A DNA stretch of 64,000 bases from Oscillospiraceae bacterium. Its GTDB lineage: Bacteria > Bacillota > Clostridia > Oscillospirales > Acutalibacteraceae. The stretch lies in contig JAKVJJ010000002.1 in NCBI GenBank assembly GCA_022487055.1, positions 1 through 64,000 on the forward strand. The letters run 5' to 3'. How positions within the stretch are numbered: the stretch's first letter is position 1; each line of letters begins with the position of its first letter. This document shows positions 34,548 through 43,530 of this stretch, piece after piece. The notes below the pieces were generated by a model. It saw only the letters and a program-made list of their open reading frames with translations. It was not told where the DNA came from and did no database searches. The position numbers and the translations under genes are program-made.

Positions 34548-35540
34548 TTGTTTGAGCAGAGAATCAGCATCGACCGCATGGAACAGGCTGCGGCGCTCTT
34601 TGGTAGCTTTGATGAAAACATCAAGCTGATTGAAAAAGAATACAGTGTGACAGTGGTGGCACGCGATGGCGAAGTGAAAGTTTCCGGGGAACCGGAGAGC
34701 GTGGAGCGAGCGGTGCGTGTCGTTAACAGTCTGCTGGCTTTGCTGGAGCGCGGGGAAGCACTGACAGAGCAGAATGTGCGTTACTGCATCGGCTTGGTAA
34801 ATGAGGGCGCAGAGGAAAAAGTGCAGACGCTTGCCGGTGACTGCATCTGCATTACCAGCAAGGGCAAACCCATCAAGCCAAAAACATTAGGGCAGAAACG
34901 TTACTGCAGTGCTATCCGTGCAAATACTATTACCATCGGAGTAGGCCCGGCAGGCACCGGCAAAACCTACCTTGCTGTGGCAATGGCGGTCACTGCTTTT
35001 CGGGAGCAGCAGGTAAACCGTATTATCCTGACGCGCCCGGCAGTTGAGGCCGGTGAGAAACTGGGTTTTCTGCCCGGTGATCTGCAGCAGAAAGTGGACC
35101 CTTATCTGCGTCCGTTGTATGATGCGCTCTTTGATATGCTGGGCGCCGAAACGTATCAGCGCTATGTGGAGCGGGGCAGCATTGAAGTAGCACCGCTTGC
35201 CTATATGCGCGGCAGGACGCTGGATGACAGCTTCATTATTTTGGACGAGGCACAGAATACAACACAGGAGCAGATGAAGATGTTCCTGACACGGTTAGGC
35301 TTCAACAGCCGCATGGTGATTAACGGCGACATCACGCAGATTGATCTGCCCGATGGCGGACACAGCGGCCTAAAACAAGTTATGCGCATTTTACATGGTG
35401 TGGACGATATTGCCGAGGTGGAATTCACGTCCCACGATGTTGTTCGGCACAGATTAGTGCAGGAAATTATTAAAGCATACGAAAAATATGAGGAGGCAAA
35501 GACGAATCATGGAAAAGATTCGAGTCATGATAGAAAATAA
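34548..35540 (+). CDS. phoH: PhoH-family ATPase (YbeZ-like)
   Basis: A 330-residue protein with an N-terminal KH-like region, then a P-loop domain with VGPAGTGKTYLAVAMAV, LTRPAVEAGEKLGFLPGDL and the Walker B FIILDEAQNTT. PhoH/YbeZ is thought to act as an RNA helicase-like partner of YbeY in rRNA processing. TTG 34548 is preferred because AAGGTG lies six bases upstream; GTG 34539 overlaps that site. It overlaps ybeY by 32 bases, the standard phoH-ybeY order. Confidence 0.93.
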   Translation: MFEQRISIDRMEQAAALFGSFDENIKLIEKEYSVTVVARDGEVKVSGEPESVERAVRVVNSLLALLERGEALTEQNVRYCIGLVNEGAEEKVQTLAGDCICITSKGKPIKPKTLGQKRYCSAIRANTITIGVGPAGTGKTYLAVAMAVTAFREQQVNRIILTRPAVEAGEKLGFLPGDLQQKVDPYLRPLYDALFDMLGAETYQRYVERGSIEVAPLAYMRGRTLDDSFIILDEAQNTTQEQMKMFLTRLGFNSRMVINGDITQIDLPDGGHSGLKQVMRILHGVDDIAEVEFTSHDVVRHRLVQEIIKAYEKYEEAKTNHGKDSSHDRK

Positions 35541-36015
35541 GCAAAAAGCGGTGAAGATTCCAACAGGTCTGCGGATGCTGGTGCGCCGCTGCTGCAATGC
35601 TGTGCTGCGCATGGAGAACTTTGACGGTTCCGCTGAAATCAGCGTGACCTTTGTGGACAATGACCAGATTCATCAGCTGAATAAACAATACCGGGACAAA
35701 GATATGCCGACGGATGTGCTCAGCTTTCCAATGGGTGAAAACGGTGTGTATGACATTGACCACAGCACCGGCGCAAAGATTCTTGGGGATATTGTTATCT
35801 CCATGGAAAAGGCAACCGAGCAGGCAGACCGCTATGGTCACAGCCTTGAACGTGAGGTCGGCTATTTGACCGCACACAGTATGCTGCATCTGTTGGGCTA
35901 TGACCATGAGGAAGGCGGCATTCAGCGTGTGCGGATGCGCGAAAAAGAGGAGCAGGTCATGGCGGAGTTGGGCCTGCCGAGCAGCAGCAGCTATGTGATG
36001 GAGGACGATGAGTAA
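35509..36015 (+). CDS. ybeY: Endoribonuclease YbeY
   Basis: A 168-residue zinc-dependent endoribonuclease for 16S rRNA 3' maturation and ribosome quality control. The metal-binding motif HSMLHLLGYDHEE carries H123, H127 and H133, and the segment YRDKDMPTDVLSFPM is typical. AGGAGG lies about 13 bases before ATG 35509, inside the end of phoH. It is followed by dgkA, GNAT, era and recO in the usual Firmicute neighbourhood. Confidence 0.96.
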   Translation: MEKIRVMIENKQKAVKIPTGLRMLVRRCCNAVLRMENFDGSAEISVTFVDNDQIHQLNKQYRDKDMPTDVLSFPMGENGVYDIDHSTGAKILGDIVISMEKATEQADRYGHSLEREVGYLTAHSMLHLLGYDHEEGGIQRVRMREKEEQVMAELGLPSSSSYVMEDDE

Positions 36016-36064
36016 TCACCGCCGACGGGAAGTTGAAAATTCAGAAAACGAAGGATAGCCTTTT

Positions 36065-36556
36065 ATGCGTTTTATGAAAAGCTTAAAATACGCTTTGCGC
36101 GGAATTTTGTACTGCATCAATACAGAGCGGAATATGCGCTTTCATACTGTGGCGGCTTTTTATACCCTGCTGTTTTCACCGTTCTTTCACTTGGGACGGC
36201 TGGGTTATGCGGTTTTGCTGCTGACATTGGGCGCGGTGATTGCGGCTGAGGTCTTTAACACGGTTGTGGAAACACAGTGTGACTTAACCAGCACGACCTT
36301 CAGCGGCGGTATCCGCAGTATTAAGGACATGGCTGCCGGCGGAGTGCTCATCAACGCTTTTTTTGCAGTGGGGATAGGCCTGTGTCTGTTTGCCCAGCCG
36401 GGGTATATCCAATCCGGCTGGCTGTGGCTGACCGCACGCCCGTGGACTCTGGTGCTGCTGGCACTTTCTGGGGTGGCAGCGTGTGTTTATGTTGCGCTTG
36501 GTCCGGTAGGAGTGCGCGACCGCTTTCGTGCCCGTCACAGCGGCCGTGCTGCATAA
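36065..36556 (+). CDS. dgkA: DgkA-type diacylglycerol/undecaprenol kinase
   Basis: A 163-residue membrane protein with DgkA motifs: NTERNMRFHTVAAFY at the N-terminus, AAEVFNTVVETQCDL (catalytic Glu region) and GIRSIKDMAAGGVLINA. In Firmicutes this family phosphorylates undecaprenol, recycling the lipid carrier for cell-wall synthesis. It is longer than the usual 120-130 residues by a further hydrophobic segment (about 120-145) and a basic tail. AAGGA is about ten bases before the ATG. Confidence 0.9.
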   Translation: MRFMKSLKYALRGILYCINTERNMRFHTVAAFYTLLFSPFFHLGRLGYAVLLLTLGAVIAAEVFNTVVETQCDLTSTTFSGGIRSIKDMAAGGVLINAFFAVGIGLCLFAQPGYIQSGWLWLTARPWTLVLLALSGVAACVYVALGPVGVRDRFRARHSGRAA

Positions 36557-36638
36557 AGCATAAAATTCATATATCATACAAGGATAAGAAAATGAAGCCG
36601 GGAAACCACTTGGGAAAACCGGCGGGAGGATAACACAT

Positions 36639-37076
36639 ATGGTTAGGGAAGCCAAACGAACGGATTTGAAAGGCCTTTTGCTGCTGTATTCGCAGCTGCA
36701 CGAAAACTCATTTTTGCAGTACAACGCGCATGCAGAAACAGTATGGGACCAAATTCTTTCCAGCAAAATCTGTCATATCATCGTTAATGAAGTATGCGGC
36801 CGGATTGTTTCAACCTGCAGCCTGATGATTATACCCAATCTCACACATGGGCAGCGGCCTTATGCGCTGATTGAAAATGTGGTGACAGACGCGTCTTTCC
36901 GTCGGCGGGGTTTTGCCTTGGCCTGCCTGCGCAAAGCAAAAGAAATGGCTGTGCAGCAAAATTGTTACCAGATGATGCTGATGGCCAGCTCCAAAAAAGA
37001 AGAAGCCCTGCACCTTTATGAGCGTGCGGGCTACAGCCAAAATGAAAAGGCTGCGCTTGTGCAGCGGCTATTTTGA
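36639..37076 (+). CDS. GNAT-family N-acetyltransferase
   Basis: A 145-residue acetyltransferase with the acetyl-CoA loop VTDASFRRRGFALACLRKA and C-terminal LYERAGYSQNEKAA. The acceptor is unknown. GGGAGG lies before the ATG. It sits between dgkA and era, 23 bases ahead of the era start. Confidence 0.88.
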   Translation: MVREAKRTDLKGLLLLYSQLHENSFLQYNAHAETVWDQILSSKICHIIVNEVCGRIVSTCSLMIIPNLTHGQRPYALIENVVTDASFRRRGFALACLRKAKEMAVQQNCYQMMLMASSKKEEALHLYERAGYSQNEKAALVQRLF

Positions 37077-37099
37077 ATAACGGAAATACGGGGGTACAT

Positions 37100-38026
37100 A
37101 TGCCGACAAACATCAATGCTAAGGACAAGTCCGCTTTTCTTGCCATCGTGGGCAGACCGAATGTGGGCAAAAGCTCGCTGATGAACCGTCTGCTCGGGCA
37201 GAAAATAGCGATTGTGAGCAGCAAACCGCAAACCACCCGCACCCGCATTATGGGGGTGCTGACAGAGGACGCGGATCAGCTTGTCTTTTTGGACACGCCC
37301 GGTTTGCTGAAACCGCATGACCGTTTGGACGAGTATATGGTCAGAAGTGTGACTTCGTCCGTGGCAGGGGTGGATGCAGCACTGTTGGTGACGGAAGCGG
37401 GTGCGGAGATTTCTCCGGCTGATCATGATCTGATTGCAAAATTTCAGGAGATGAAGTTGCCGGCTGTGCTGTGCATCAATAAAATTGACTTGCTGCAGAA
37501 TAAAACCCGACTTGCACCGCAAATTTCGGCTTTGAGTGCGGAGTATAATTTTTCGGCGGTCGTCCCGACAAGCGCCCGCACGGATGCCGGAATTGATGAA
37601 CTGAAAGCAGAACTGAAAAAGCTTGCGCAGCCGGGGGGACATATGTTTCCGGATGACACGCTGACTGACCAGCCGGAACGCGTGCTGGCGGGAGAATTTG
37701 TGCGTGAAAAAATGCTTCGCCTGCTGGACAAAGAAGTGCCGCATGGTGTGGCAGTGGTCGTGCGCAGCCTGAAAGAGCGGACGGACAATTCCTGCATTGA
37801 CATTGAGGCGGAGATTTACTGTGAGCGGAACAGCCATAAGGGTATTATTATCGGTAAAGGCGGCGCTATGCTGAAGAAAATTGGGACACAGGCGCGCAAA
37901 GATTTGGAACGCTTTTATGACATGAAAGTAAATCTGCAGCTTCAGGTTATGGTGAAGCCGAACTGGCGGAATAAGGAAGCGGCTCTGCGCAGTTTTGGTT
38001 TTGATACAAAAGACCTGATGAATTAA
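37100..38026 (+). CDS. era: GTPase Era
   Basis: An essential GTPase that binds the 3' end of 16S rRNA during 30S assembly. The 308-residue protein has G1 GRPNVGKSS (18-26), G3 DTPGL, G4 NKID and G5 TSAR. A C-terminal KH domain has IIIGKGGAMLKKIGTQARKD. ATG 37100 follows GGGGG; the region upstream in frame lacks a better site. It is followed by a YqzL-like gene and recO, the conserved order. Confidence 0.97.
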   Translation: MPTNINAKDKSAFLAIVGRPNVGKSSLMNRLLGQKIAIVSSKPQTTRTRIMGVLTEDADQLVFLDTPGLLKPHDRLDEYMVRSVTSSVAGVDAALLVTEAGAEISPADHDLIAKFQEMKLPAVLCINKIDLLQNKTRLAPQISALSAEYNFSAVVPTSARTDAGIDELKAELKKLAQPGGHMFPDDTLTDQPERVLAGEFVREKMLRLLDKEVPHGVAVVVRSLKERTDNSCIDIEAEIYCERNSHKGIIIGKGGAMLKKIGTQARKDLERFYDMKVNLQLQVMVKPNWRNKEAALRSFGFDTKDLMN

Positions 38027-38221
38027 GCATAAAAATTTTGTCCGCTTTTTTAAAGGCAGGACAGGATCAGGACGTCTCCCTTATCACAAAATCAAAGAAA
38101 AGCAAGCGGAAAAAAGTCGAAAATTCATTTATTTGCCACTCATAGAGGCGGCGCGCGTTGTGCATACTGATAATGTGCCTCAGTAACAGAGGCCAGAATG
38201 CGTCAAAGGAGCGTTGCCGAT

Positions 38222-38386
38222 ATGGATGAAAAAACAGCATGGTCATGCTTTGTACAGTCCGGCAGTGTGCAGGATTACCTGCAGTATGCTCAATATAAGT
38301 CCGAAGGCGGCAGACAGGAGGAAACACCGGATGCAGATACAGACAGAGGGAATTGTCATCCGGGTGACCAATGCAGGGGAGAGTGA
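38222..38386 (+). CDS. YqzL-like small protein
   Basis: A 54-residue protein whose first 25 residues (WSCFVQSGSVQDYLQYAQYK) resemble the YqzL family, which is found between era and recO in Firmicutes. AAGGAG lies ten bases before ATG 38222. The second half is polar and overlaps the first 56 bases of recO in another frame. Function unknown; the conserved position is the main support. Confidence 0.7.
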   Translation: MDEKTAWSCFVQSGSVQDYLQYAQYKSEGGRQEETPDADTDRGNCHPGDQCRGE

Positions 38387-39098
38387 CCGTTTAGTCACCG
38401 TGCTCACACGCGACCGCGGTGTGGTACATGCTTTCGCCCGCCGGAGTCGCGCTGCAAAAAGCCGACTGGTGTCTGCCACACAACTTTTCTGTTACAGCCG
38501 CATTCAACTTTTCTGCGGAAAAGAAAAATACATGATTGATGATGCCCAACCGCTGCGGGTCTTTTTTGAGCTGCGGCAAGACATTGGTCGGCTGGCGCTG
38601 GCACAGTATTTCTGTGAACTGGCTGGAGTGCTGGCACCGCGCGAAAATGAGGAGAACTCAACGGACTTTCTGCGTCTGCTGCTCAGCGCCTTTGGCAGGT
38701 TGTGCAAGGGTGACCGGCCCCTGCCAGTTATTAAGGCGGCCGGAGAAATGCGGATGCTCAGTTTTGCCGGTTATATGCCGGATTTGATTGGTTGCGAGCA
38801 ATGTCGGAAGTATGAGGATGCTGTAATGTATTTTTATCCCGTGAGAGGGAATCTGCTGTGCGGCGACTGTATGCGCGCGCAAAGACAGAATGGTGGAATT
38901 CCCCTGCATAAGGGGGCACTGACGGCATTGCGACACACAATTTATGCGGATTTGCCAAAACTTTTTTCGTTTACCCTTGGTGGTGACGGACAAAAGGAAC
39001 TGGCCCACGCGAGTGAGGCGTACTTGCTGGCACAGGTTGACCGCGGATTTAAAACATTGGACTTTTACCATATGGTAGAGGATACACAAAAAACATAA
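38331..39098 (+). CDS. recO: DNA repair protein RecO
   Basis: Loads RecA with RecF/RecR in gap repair. The 255-residue protein has the N-terminal OB fold (TEGIVIRVTNAGESDRLVTV, about 4-75), a helical domain and a zinc finger with CEQCRKYE and LLCGDCMRA (cysteines near 151, 154 and 174). AGGAGG is about ten bases before ATG 38331. The overlap with the YqzL-like gene implies coupled translation. Confidence 0.94.
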   Translation: MQIQTEGIVIRVTNAGESDRLVTVLTRDRGVVHAFARRSRAAKSRLVSATQLFCYSRIQLFCGKEKYMIDDAQPLRVFFELRQDIGRLALAQYFCELAGVLAPRENEENSTDFLRLLLSAFGRLCKGDRPLPVIKAAGEMRMLSFAGYMPDLIGCEQCRKYEDAVMYFYPVRGNLLCGDCMRAQRQNGGIPLHKGALTALRHTIYADLPKLFSFTLGGDGQKELAHASEAYLLAQVDRGFKTLDFYHMVEDTQKT

Positions 39099-39128
39099 AA
39101 CTCTATTTGATATTTTACAAATGAAGTA

Positions 39129-39159
39129 AAGAAGAACCCTCAAAATGAGGGCATTCTTC
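39129..39159 (+). promoter_or_regulatory. Hairpin in the mutS2 leader
   Basis: A stem GAAGAA.CCCTCA / TGAGGG.ATTCTTC in the recO-mutS2 gap, followed by GGAAGGAAG rather than a T run. Possibly a stability or control element. Confidence 0.4.
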
Positions 39160-39204
39160 GGAAGGAAGTCAATACATATCCGAATTTGAGAAACAGAGGG
39201 AACT

Positions 39205-41586
39205 ATGAACGTAAGAACCGAACACCATCTCCATGCACTGGAGTTGGATAAAATTTTACATTTACTTGCACAGCAGACCGCAAGCGACGCCGCTGCCGAA
39301 ATGGCAGAGGAACTCCGGCCGGCAAATGATTTGCAAGACGTGCAGCGCCTGTTGACGGAAACATGGGATGCCTACCGCTTAATGGCAAAATTCGGCGCCC
39401 CGTCTTTCGGCGACCTGCACGACATTTCCAACCCGTTGCGCCGGGCGGCATCCGGCGGTACCCTGAATATGGGTGAGCTGTTGCGGATTGCAGTTGTACT
39501 GCGCTGCCTGCGTGCGGTGACCGATTGGAGAAATAAGAGCGCCGGTATCAAAACAGTGCTGGATGATCGCTTTAATTGTATCGTAACCAATAAATACTTG
39601 GAAGAAAAGATTTTCAGCTGCATTGATTCGGAAGAAGAAATGAACGATAACGCTTCTCCGGCTCTGGCAAATATCCGTCGCAAAATTCGGGCGGCGTCTA
39701 TGCGTGCCAAGGAAAAGCTGGATAATATGGTGCATTCCCCATATTATCAGAAGTCTTTGCAGGAGCCAATCGTTACACAACGTGACGGGCGCTATGTGGT
39801 GCCGGTCAAGTCGGAATGCCGTGGGGAAGTGCCCGGACTGGTGCACGATTCCTCCGGCAGCGGCGCGACGGTTTTTATTGAACCAATGGCGGTGGTGGAA
39901 GCAAACAACGAAGTCCGTGTCCTGCAGAACAGTGAAAAAGATGAGATTGACCGAATCCTGCAGGAACTGTCGGCAGAAGCGGGAACTTTTGCAGACAGCG
40001 TCATTGCAAGCTGCAATATGGCGGCAGAACTTGACCTGATTTTTGCAAAAGCAAGCCTCGGCTATCAAATGAAGGCGACACTGCCGCAGATGAATGACCG
40101 TGGTGAAATTGACCTGAAGCGTGCTCGCCATCCGCTTATTGACAAAAATAAAGTGGTGGCAATCGATGTGCGGCTGGGCACGGATTTTGATACACTGGTC
40201 ATTACCGGCCCGAATACCGGCGGTAAGACCGTCACGCTGAAAACAATCGGCCTGCTTACGCTCATGGCGGAGTGTGGCTTATTGGTGCCGGTTTCGGATA
40301 ACAGCAGCCTGTCAGTTTTTCACCATGTGTTGGCGGACATCGGCGATGAACAGTCCATTGAACAGAGCCTGTCTACTTTTTCCGCGCATATGACGAATAT
40401 TATCCGCATTATGCAGGAAGCGGACGAACACAGCTTAGTGCTGCTGGATGAACTGGGCGCCGGCACAGACCCGGTTGAAGGTGCGGCGCTGGCAACTGCT
40501 ATTTTGGAGCAGCTTCGCCGTCAGAATGCGCGCATTGCCGCGACTACCCACTATGCGGAACTGAAAGCCTATGCACTGGACACATCCGGTGTGGAAAATG
40601 GCTCCTGCGAATTTGATGTGGCAACGCTGCAGCCGACATACCGCTTGCTGATTGGCGTGCCCGGCAGAAGCAACGCGTTTGCCATTTCCCGCAGGTTGGG
40701 CATGGATGAAGCAGTTGTCGAATATGCAAAAACGCTGGTTTCCAATGAAAATTCACGCTTTGAAAATGTTGTCGGACAGCTTGAGGAAAGCCGCCGCGCA
40801 TTGGAGGATGACCGGGAAACCACCCGCAGGGAGCGGGAAGAAGCACGGCTTGCTTTGGAAGACGCCCGCAAAAAGCAGGAGGAAATCCAGCGGAATGCCC
40901 AGAAAGAAATGGACAAAGCGCGGGAACAGGCGAGCTTGTTGGTTTCCCGCACAAGGGGGCAGGCAGACCTGCTGCTGAATGAGTTGGAAGACCTGAAGAA
41001 GCAGAAAAATAAGCAGCTGACAGCAGAGCAGAAAGCAAAGCTCAATGCCGGGCTGCGCCAGATAGAAGAAACCGCCGACCCGGTCAGCAAGCGCCGCAGA
41101 AATTCCGGTTATCATTTGCCGCGTGCCCTGCGTGTCGGGGATACCGTCGATATAATGGATTTGGACAAACAGGCGGTCATTTTGGAGCTGGATGCGGACC
41201 AAAAGCACGCACTGGTGCAGGCAGGGGTCATTAAGACACGCACCGAGATTTCCAACCTGCAGCTTGTGACTGCGGCGGAAAAGCACAAAGAGGAACGGCG
41301 CCGTTCCCGCACGGTCAGCAAGCAGTTCGCCGCCAGTGCACCTGCCCGTGCCGAATTGGATTTACGCGGACAGACGGCAAGTGAAGCGATTGCAAATGTC
41401 GATTTGTTCCTTGACCATGCCGCACGCAGCAATCTGACACAGGTAACGATTATTCACGGCAAGGGCACCGGTGTCCTGCGCAAAGCGGTGCAGGACCACC
41501 TGAAACATCACGCAAATGTAAAAAGCTATCGTCTTGGTACCTATGGCGAAGGAGAAAGCGGCGTGACGATTGCCGAACTGAAATAA
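39205..41586 (+). CDS. mutS2: MutS2 (RqcU-type) ATPase with Smr domain
   Basis: A 793-residue protein with the MutS2 lever and clamp regions and an ATPase with Walker A GPNTGGKTVTLK (335-346) and Walker B LVLLDELGAGTDP. It also has a long charged coiled coil (about 515-640) and a C-terminal Smr nuclease domain (ELDLRGQTASEA, IIHGKGTGVLRKAV). MutS2 rescues collided ribosomes in Bacillus and was earlier linked to recombination control; it lacks the mismatch-recognition domain of MutS. Followed by a terminator. Confidence 0.96.
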   Translation: MNVRTEHHLHALELDKILHLLAQQTASDAAAEMAEELRPANDLQDVQRLLTETWDAYRLMAKFGAPSFGDLHDISNPLRRAASGGTLNMGELLRIAVVLRCLRAVTDWRNKSAGIKTVLDDRFNCIVTNKYLEEKIFSCIDSEEEMNDNASPALANIRRKIRAASMRAKEKLDNMVHSPYYQKSLQEPIVTQRDGRYVVPVKSECRGEVPGLVHDSSGSGATVFIEPMAVVEANNEVRVLQNSEKDEIDRILQELSAEAGTFADSVIASCNMAAELDLIFAKASLGYQMKATLPQMNDRGEIDLKRARHPLIDKNKVVAIDVRLGTDFDTLVITGPNTGGKTVTLKTIGLLTLMAECGLLVPVSDNSSLSVFHHVLADIGDEQSIEQSLSTFSAHMTNIIRIMQEADEHSLVLLDELGAGTDPVEGAALATAILEQLRRQNARIAATTHYAELKAYALDTSGVENGSCEFDVATLQPTYRLLIGVPGRSNAFAISRRLGMDEAVVEYAKTLVSNENSRFENVVGQLEESRRALEDDRETTRREREEARLALEDARKKQEEIQRNAQKEMDKAREQASLLVSRTRGQADLLLNELEDLKKQKNKQLTAEQKAKLNAGLRQIEETADPVSKRRRNSGYHLPRALRVGDTVDIMDLDKQAVILELDADQKHALVQAGVIKTRTEISNLQLVTAAEKHKEERRRSRTVSKQFAASAPARAELDLRGQTASEAIANVDLFLDHAARSNLTQVTIIHGKGTGVLRKAVQDHLKHHANVKSYRLGTYGEGESGVTIAELK

Positions 41587-41590
41587 GCAT

Positions 41591-41636
41591 AAAAAAGACT
41601 GCTCCATAGTGAAAACTGTGGGCAGCCATTTTTTTA
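41591..41636 (+). terminator. Terminator after mutS2
   Basis: Imperfect stem around GACTGC / GCAGCC with loop GAAA, flanked by an A run and followed by seven T residues. Confidence 0.75.
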
Positions 41637-41911
41637 TACTGCCCTTTTTGCTTTTATATGGCCGGTATCCATGCGGCCCACAACATGAGGAAGCATATTT
41701 CCAACCTGAGCTGTGCTGGCGGTACAGTTCCCACAAACATCGGAAAGAAGAACTGCGAAATTGCTTGTTTTCTGATGCGGAAAAATATATTATATATAAT
41801 AGAATCGTGTAAGATACTCCGGTACTGGATGCAAACTGAATCCATGAGACCGTGATTTTGGTAAAAGTGCTGTCTGCACAGGTGGCCGGCAGAACAGAAA
41901 GAAGGCAGACA
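41637..41911. other. Intergenic region upstream of the CPBP protease gene
   Basis: About 275 bases without a gene. The middle holds an AT-rich block (TATATTATATATAATAG near 41786-41802) that probably contains the promoter of the next gene, with TTGCTT at 41761 as a possible -35 at non-ideal spacing. Nothing else is recognised. Confidence 0.45.
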
Positions 41912-42928
41912 ATGATTCCCTTTCCTAAAAAGTTACAAAGAAGCCCACAGCTTTTGTTGCAGGCGGCAGAAGAAAAACGCGGCGCCCGCCATTTAGTCAA
42001 TATTGCCGGATGGCTGGTAGTCGGTTCGGTTGCAGTCATGTTTGCGGTCAAAACCATTTTGTTTTCTCTGGTGTCTATGACCAGAGAGGGGAACCAGACG
42101 CCGGATATGCAGACGCTGTATCTGATTTACTGCATTTCCTATCTGTCCCTTGCACTGCTGCCAATCCTTTATGCGCTGGGAAGTTCCTATTCTCCTGAGA
42201 AACTTCTGCCGTTTCAAAAGCGAAAAGATACGGGTTTAAGCAGGATGGATATGCTGTTTTTGTGTGCGGTGAGCATGGCGCTGATATTGTTGGCAAATGT
42301 TCCTGTGCAGCTTGTGGCGATGCTGCAGCAGGCACTGGGGATGTCCGGCAAGATACCGGATATGCCGCTTGACCGCACTACCACAACACAGATTTTATAT
42401 TTTGGCTATAGTGTCATTCTTGCTCCGTTGGTGGAGGAAGTGCTTTTTCGCGGGGCAGTGCTTGGCTGTCTGCGCAAGTATGGCGATTGGTTTGCCATTA
42501 TTATGTCTGCGCTGATGTTTGGACTTTACCATGGCAATGTCGGACAATTTGTTTTTGCTTCGTTAATCGGTGTGATTCTTGGCTATCTGCGGGTGCGCAC
42601 CGGCAGCCTTCTACCTGGAATGCTGCTGCATCTGCTTAATAATCTTCTGCCAACGGCGGAGGCGATTTTGCTGCAGAACTATGGCGGAAACTTTTCGGAA
42701 CAGTTTACAAATGGGTATATGGTGGTGTTCCTGATTGCCGGGGCAGTCGCTTTTTTGCTTCGCCTCATTGTAAAGGGCCCACATTCCTTTGCAAAACTGG
42801 CAGTCCCGCGTGACCGGACAGCGGCGACTCTTTCCGAGCGTCTGCGCGGATTGTTTACTTCAGCCGGCGGGGTGGCGGTCTTGATTTACGGAGTGGCTTT
42901 CAGCATTTTCGTCATGGTGCAGGTATGA
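41912..42928 (+). CDS. CPBP-family intramembrane metalloprotease
   Basis: A 338-residue multi-spanning protein with the CAAX protease/Abi motifs in membrane segments: the EE-R motif VEEVLFRG (E175, E176, R180), FGLYHGN (H207) and HLLNN around residue 242. Family members include Rce1-like peptidases and bacteriocin self-immunity proteins; the substrate is unknown. GAAGG lies before ATG 41912. It overlaps tadA by four bases. Confidence 0.9.
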   Translation: MIPFPKKLQRSPQLLLQAAEEKRGARHLVNIAGWLVVGSVAVMFAVKTILFSLVSMTREGNQTPDMQTLYLIYCISYLSLALLPILYALGSSYSPEKLLPFQKRKDTGLSRMDMLFLCAVSMALILLANVPVQLVAMLQQALGMSGKIPDMPLDRTTTTQILYFGYSVILAPLVEEVLFRGAVLGCLRKYGDWFAIIMSALMFGLYHGNVGQFVFASLIGVILGYLRVRTGSLLPGMLLHLLNNLLPTAEAILLQNYGGNFSEQFTNGYMVVFLIAGAVAFLLRLIVKGPHSFAKLAVPRDRTAATLSERLRGLFTSAGGVAVLIYGVAFSIFVMVQV

Positions 42929-43434
42929 CAGACGAACAGTGTATGCGCCGGGCACTGGAACTGGCAGCGCAGGCGGCGGATGAAGGAGAAGTACCGGTTG
43001 GAGCAGTGCTGACCAAAGATGGAGAAATCCTTGCAGAGGGGCGCAATCGGCGGGAAACCGGCAAGAATGCACTTTGTCATGCGGAGCTGGAAGCTATCAA
43101 TGGCGGCTGCCGGATTTTAGGCGGCTGGCGGCTCTGGCAGTGTACGCTGTATGTGACATTGGAACCGTGTCCCATGTGTGCGGGTGCTGTCATCAATGCA
43201 CGTATTCCGCGGGTAGTTTTTGGTGCAAAAGATGCCAAGGCCGGTTCTTGTGGTTCGGTTGTTGATTTATTCAGCCTGCCTTATAATCATCATCCGCAGG
43301 TGGAACAGGGGCTGCTGGAAGACGAATGTGCGGTACTGCTGCAGAACTTTTTCCGGAGCTTGCGGGAAAAACGGAAACGGGAAAAATTGGAAGCCGCTGC
43401 ACCGGACAGTCAGTTTGACCAATCGGCCCAATAG
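42925..43434 (+). CDS. tadA: tRNA-specific adenosine deaminase
   Basis: Deaminates A34 of tRNA-Arg(ACG) to inosine. The 169-residue protein has the zinc and catalytic motif HAE (52-54) and PCPMCAG (C82, C85), plus RIPRVVFGAKDAKAG, all typical of TadA. It is longer than E. coli TadA's core by a Lys/Arg-rich tail. The start overlaps the CPBP gene (ATGA), with no separate strong ribosome binding site. Confidence 0.95.
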   Translation: MTDEQCMRRALELAAQAADEGEVPVGAVLTKDGEILAEGRNRRETGKNALCHAELEAINGGCRILGGWRLWQCTLYVTLEPCPMCAGAVINARIPRVVFGAKDAKAGSCGSVVDLFSLPYNHHPQVEQGLLEDECAVLLQNFFRSLREKRKREKLEAAAPDSQFDQSAQ

Positions 43435-43530
43435 ATTTATAATAAAAAAATATGCAGGAAGCTAGATAAATAAAAAATACAGGATGAAACAAGCCGGCAG
43501 AACCTGCCGGAGAAAAAGGAGCAAAGCAGC

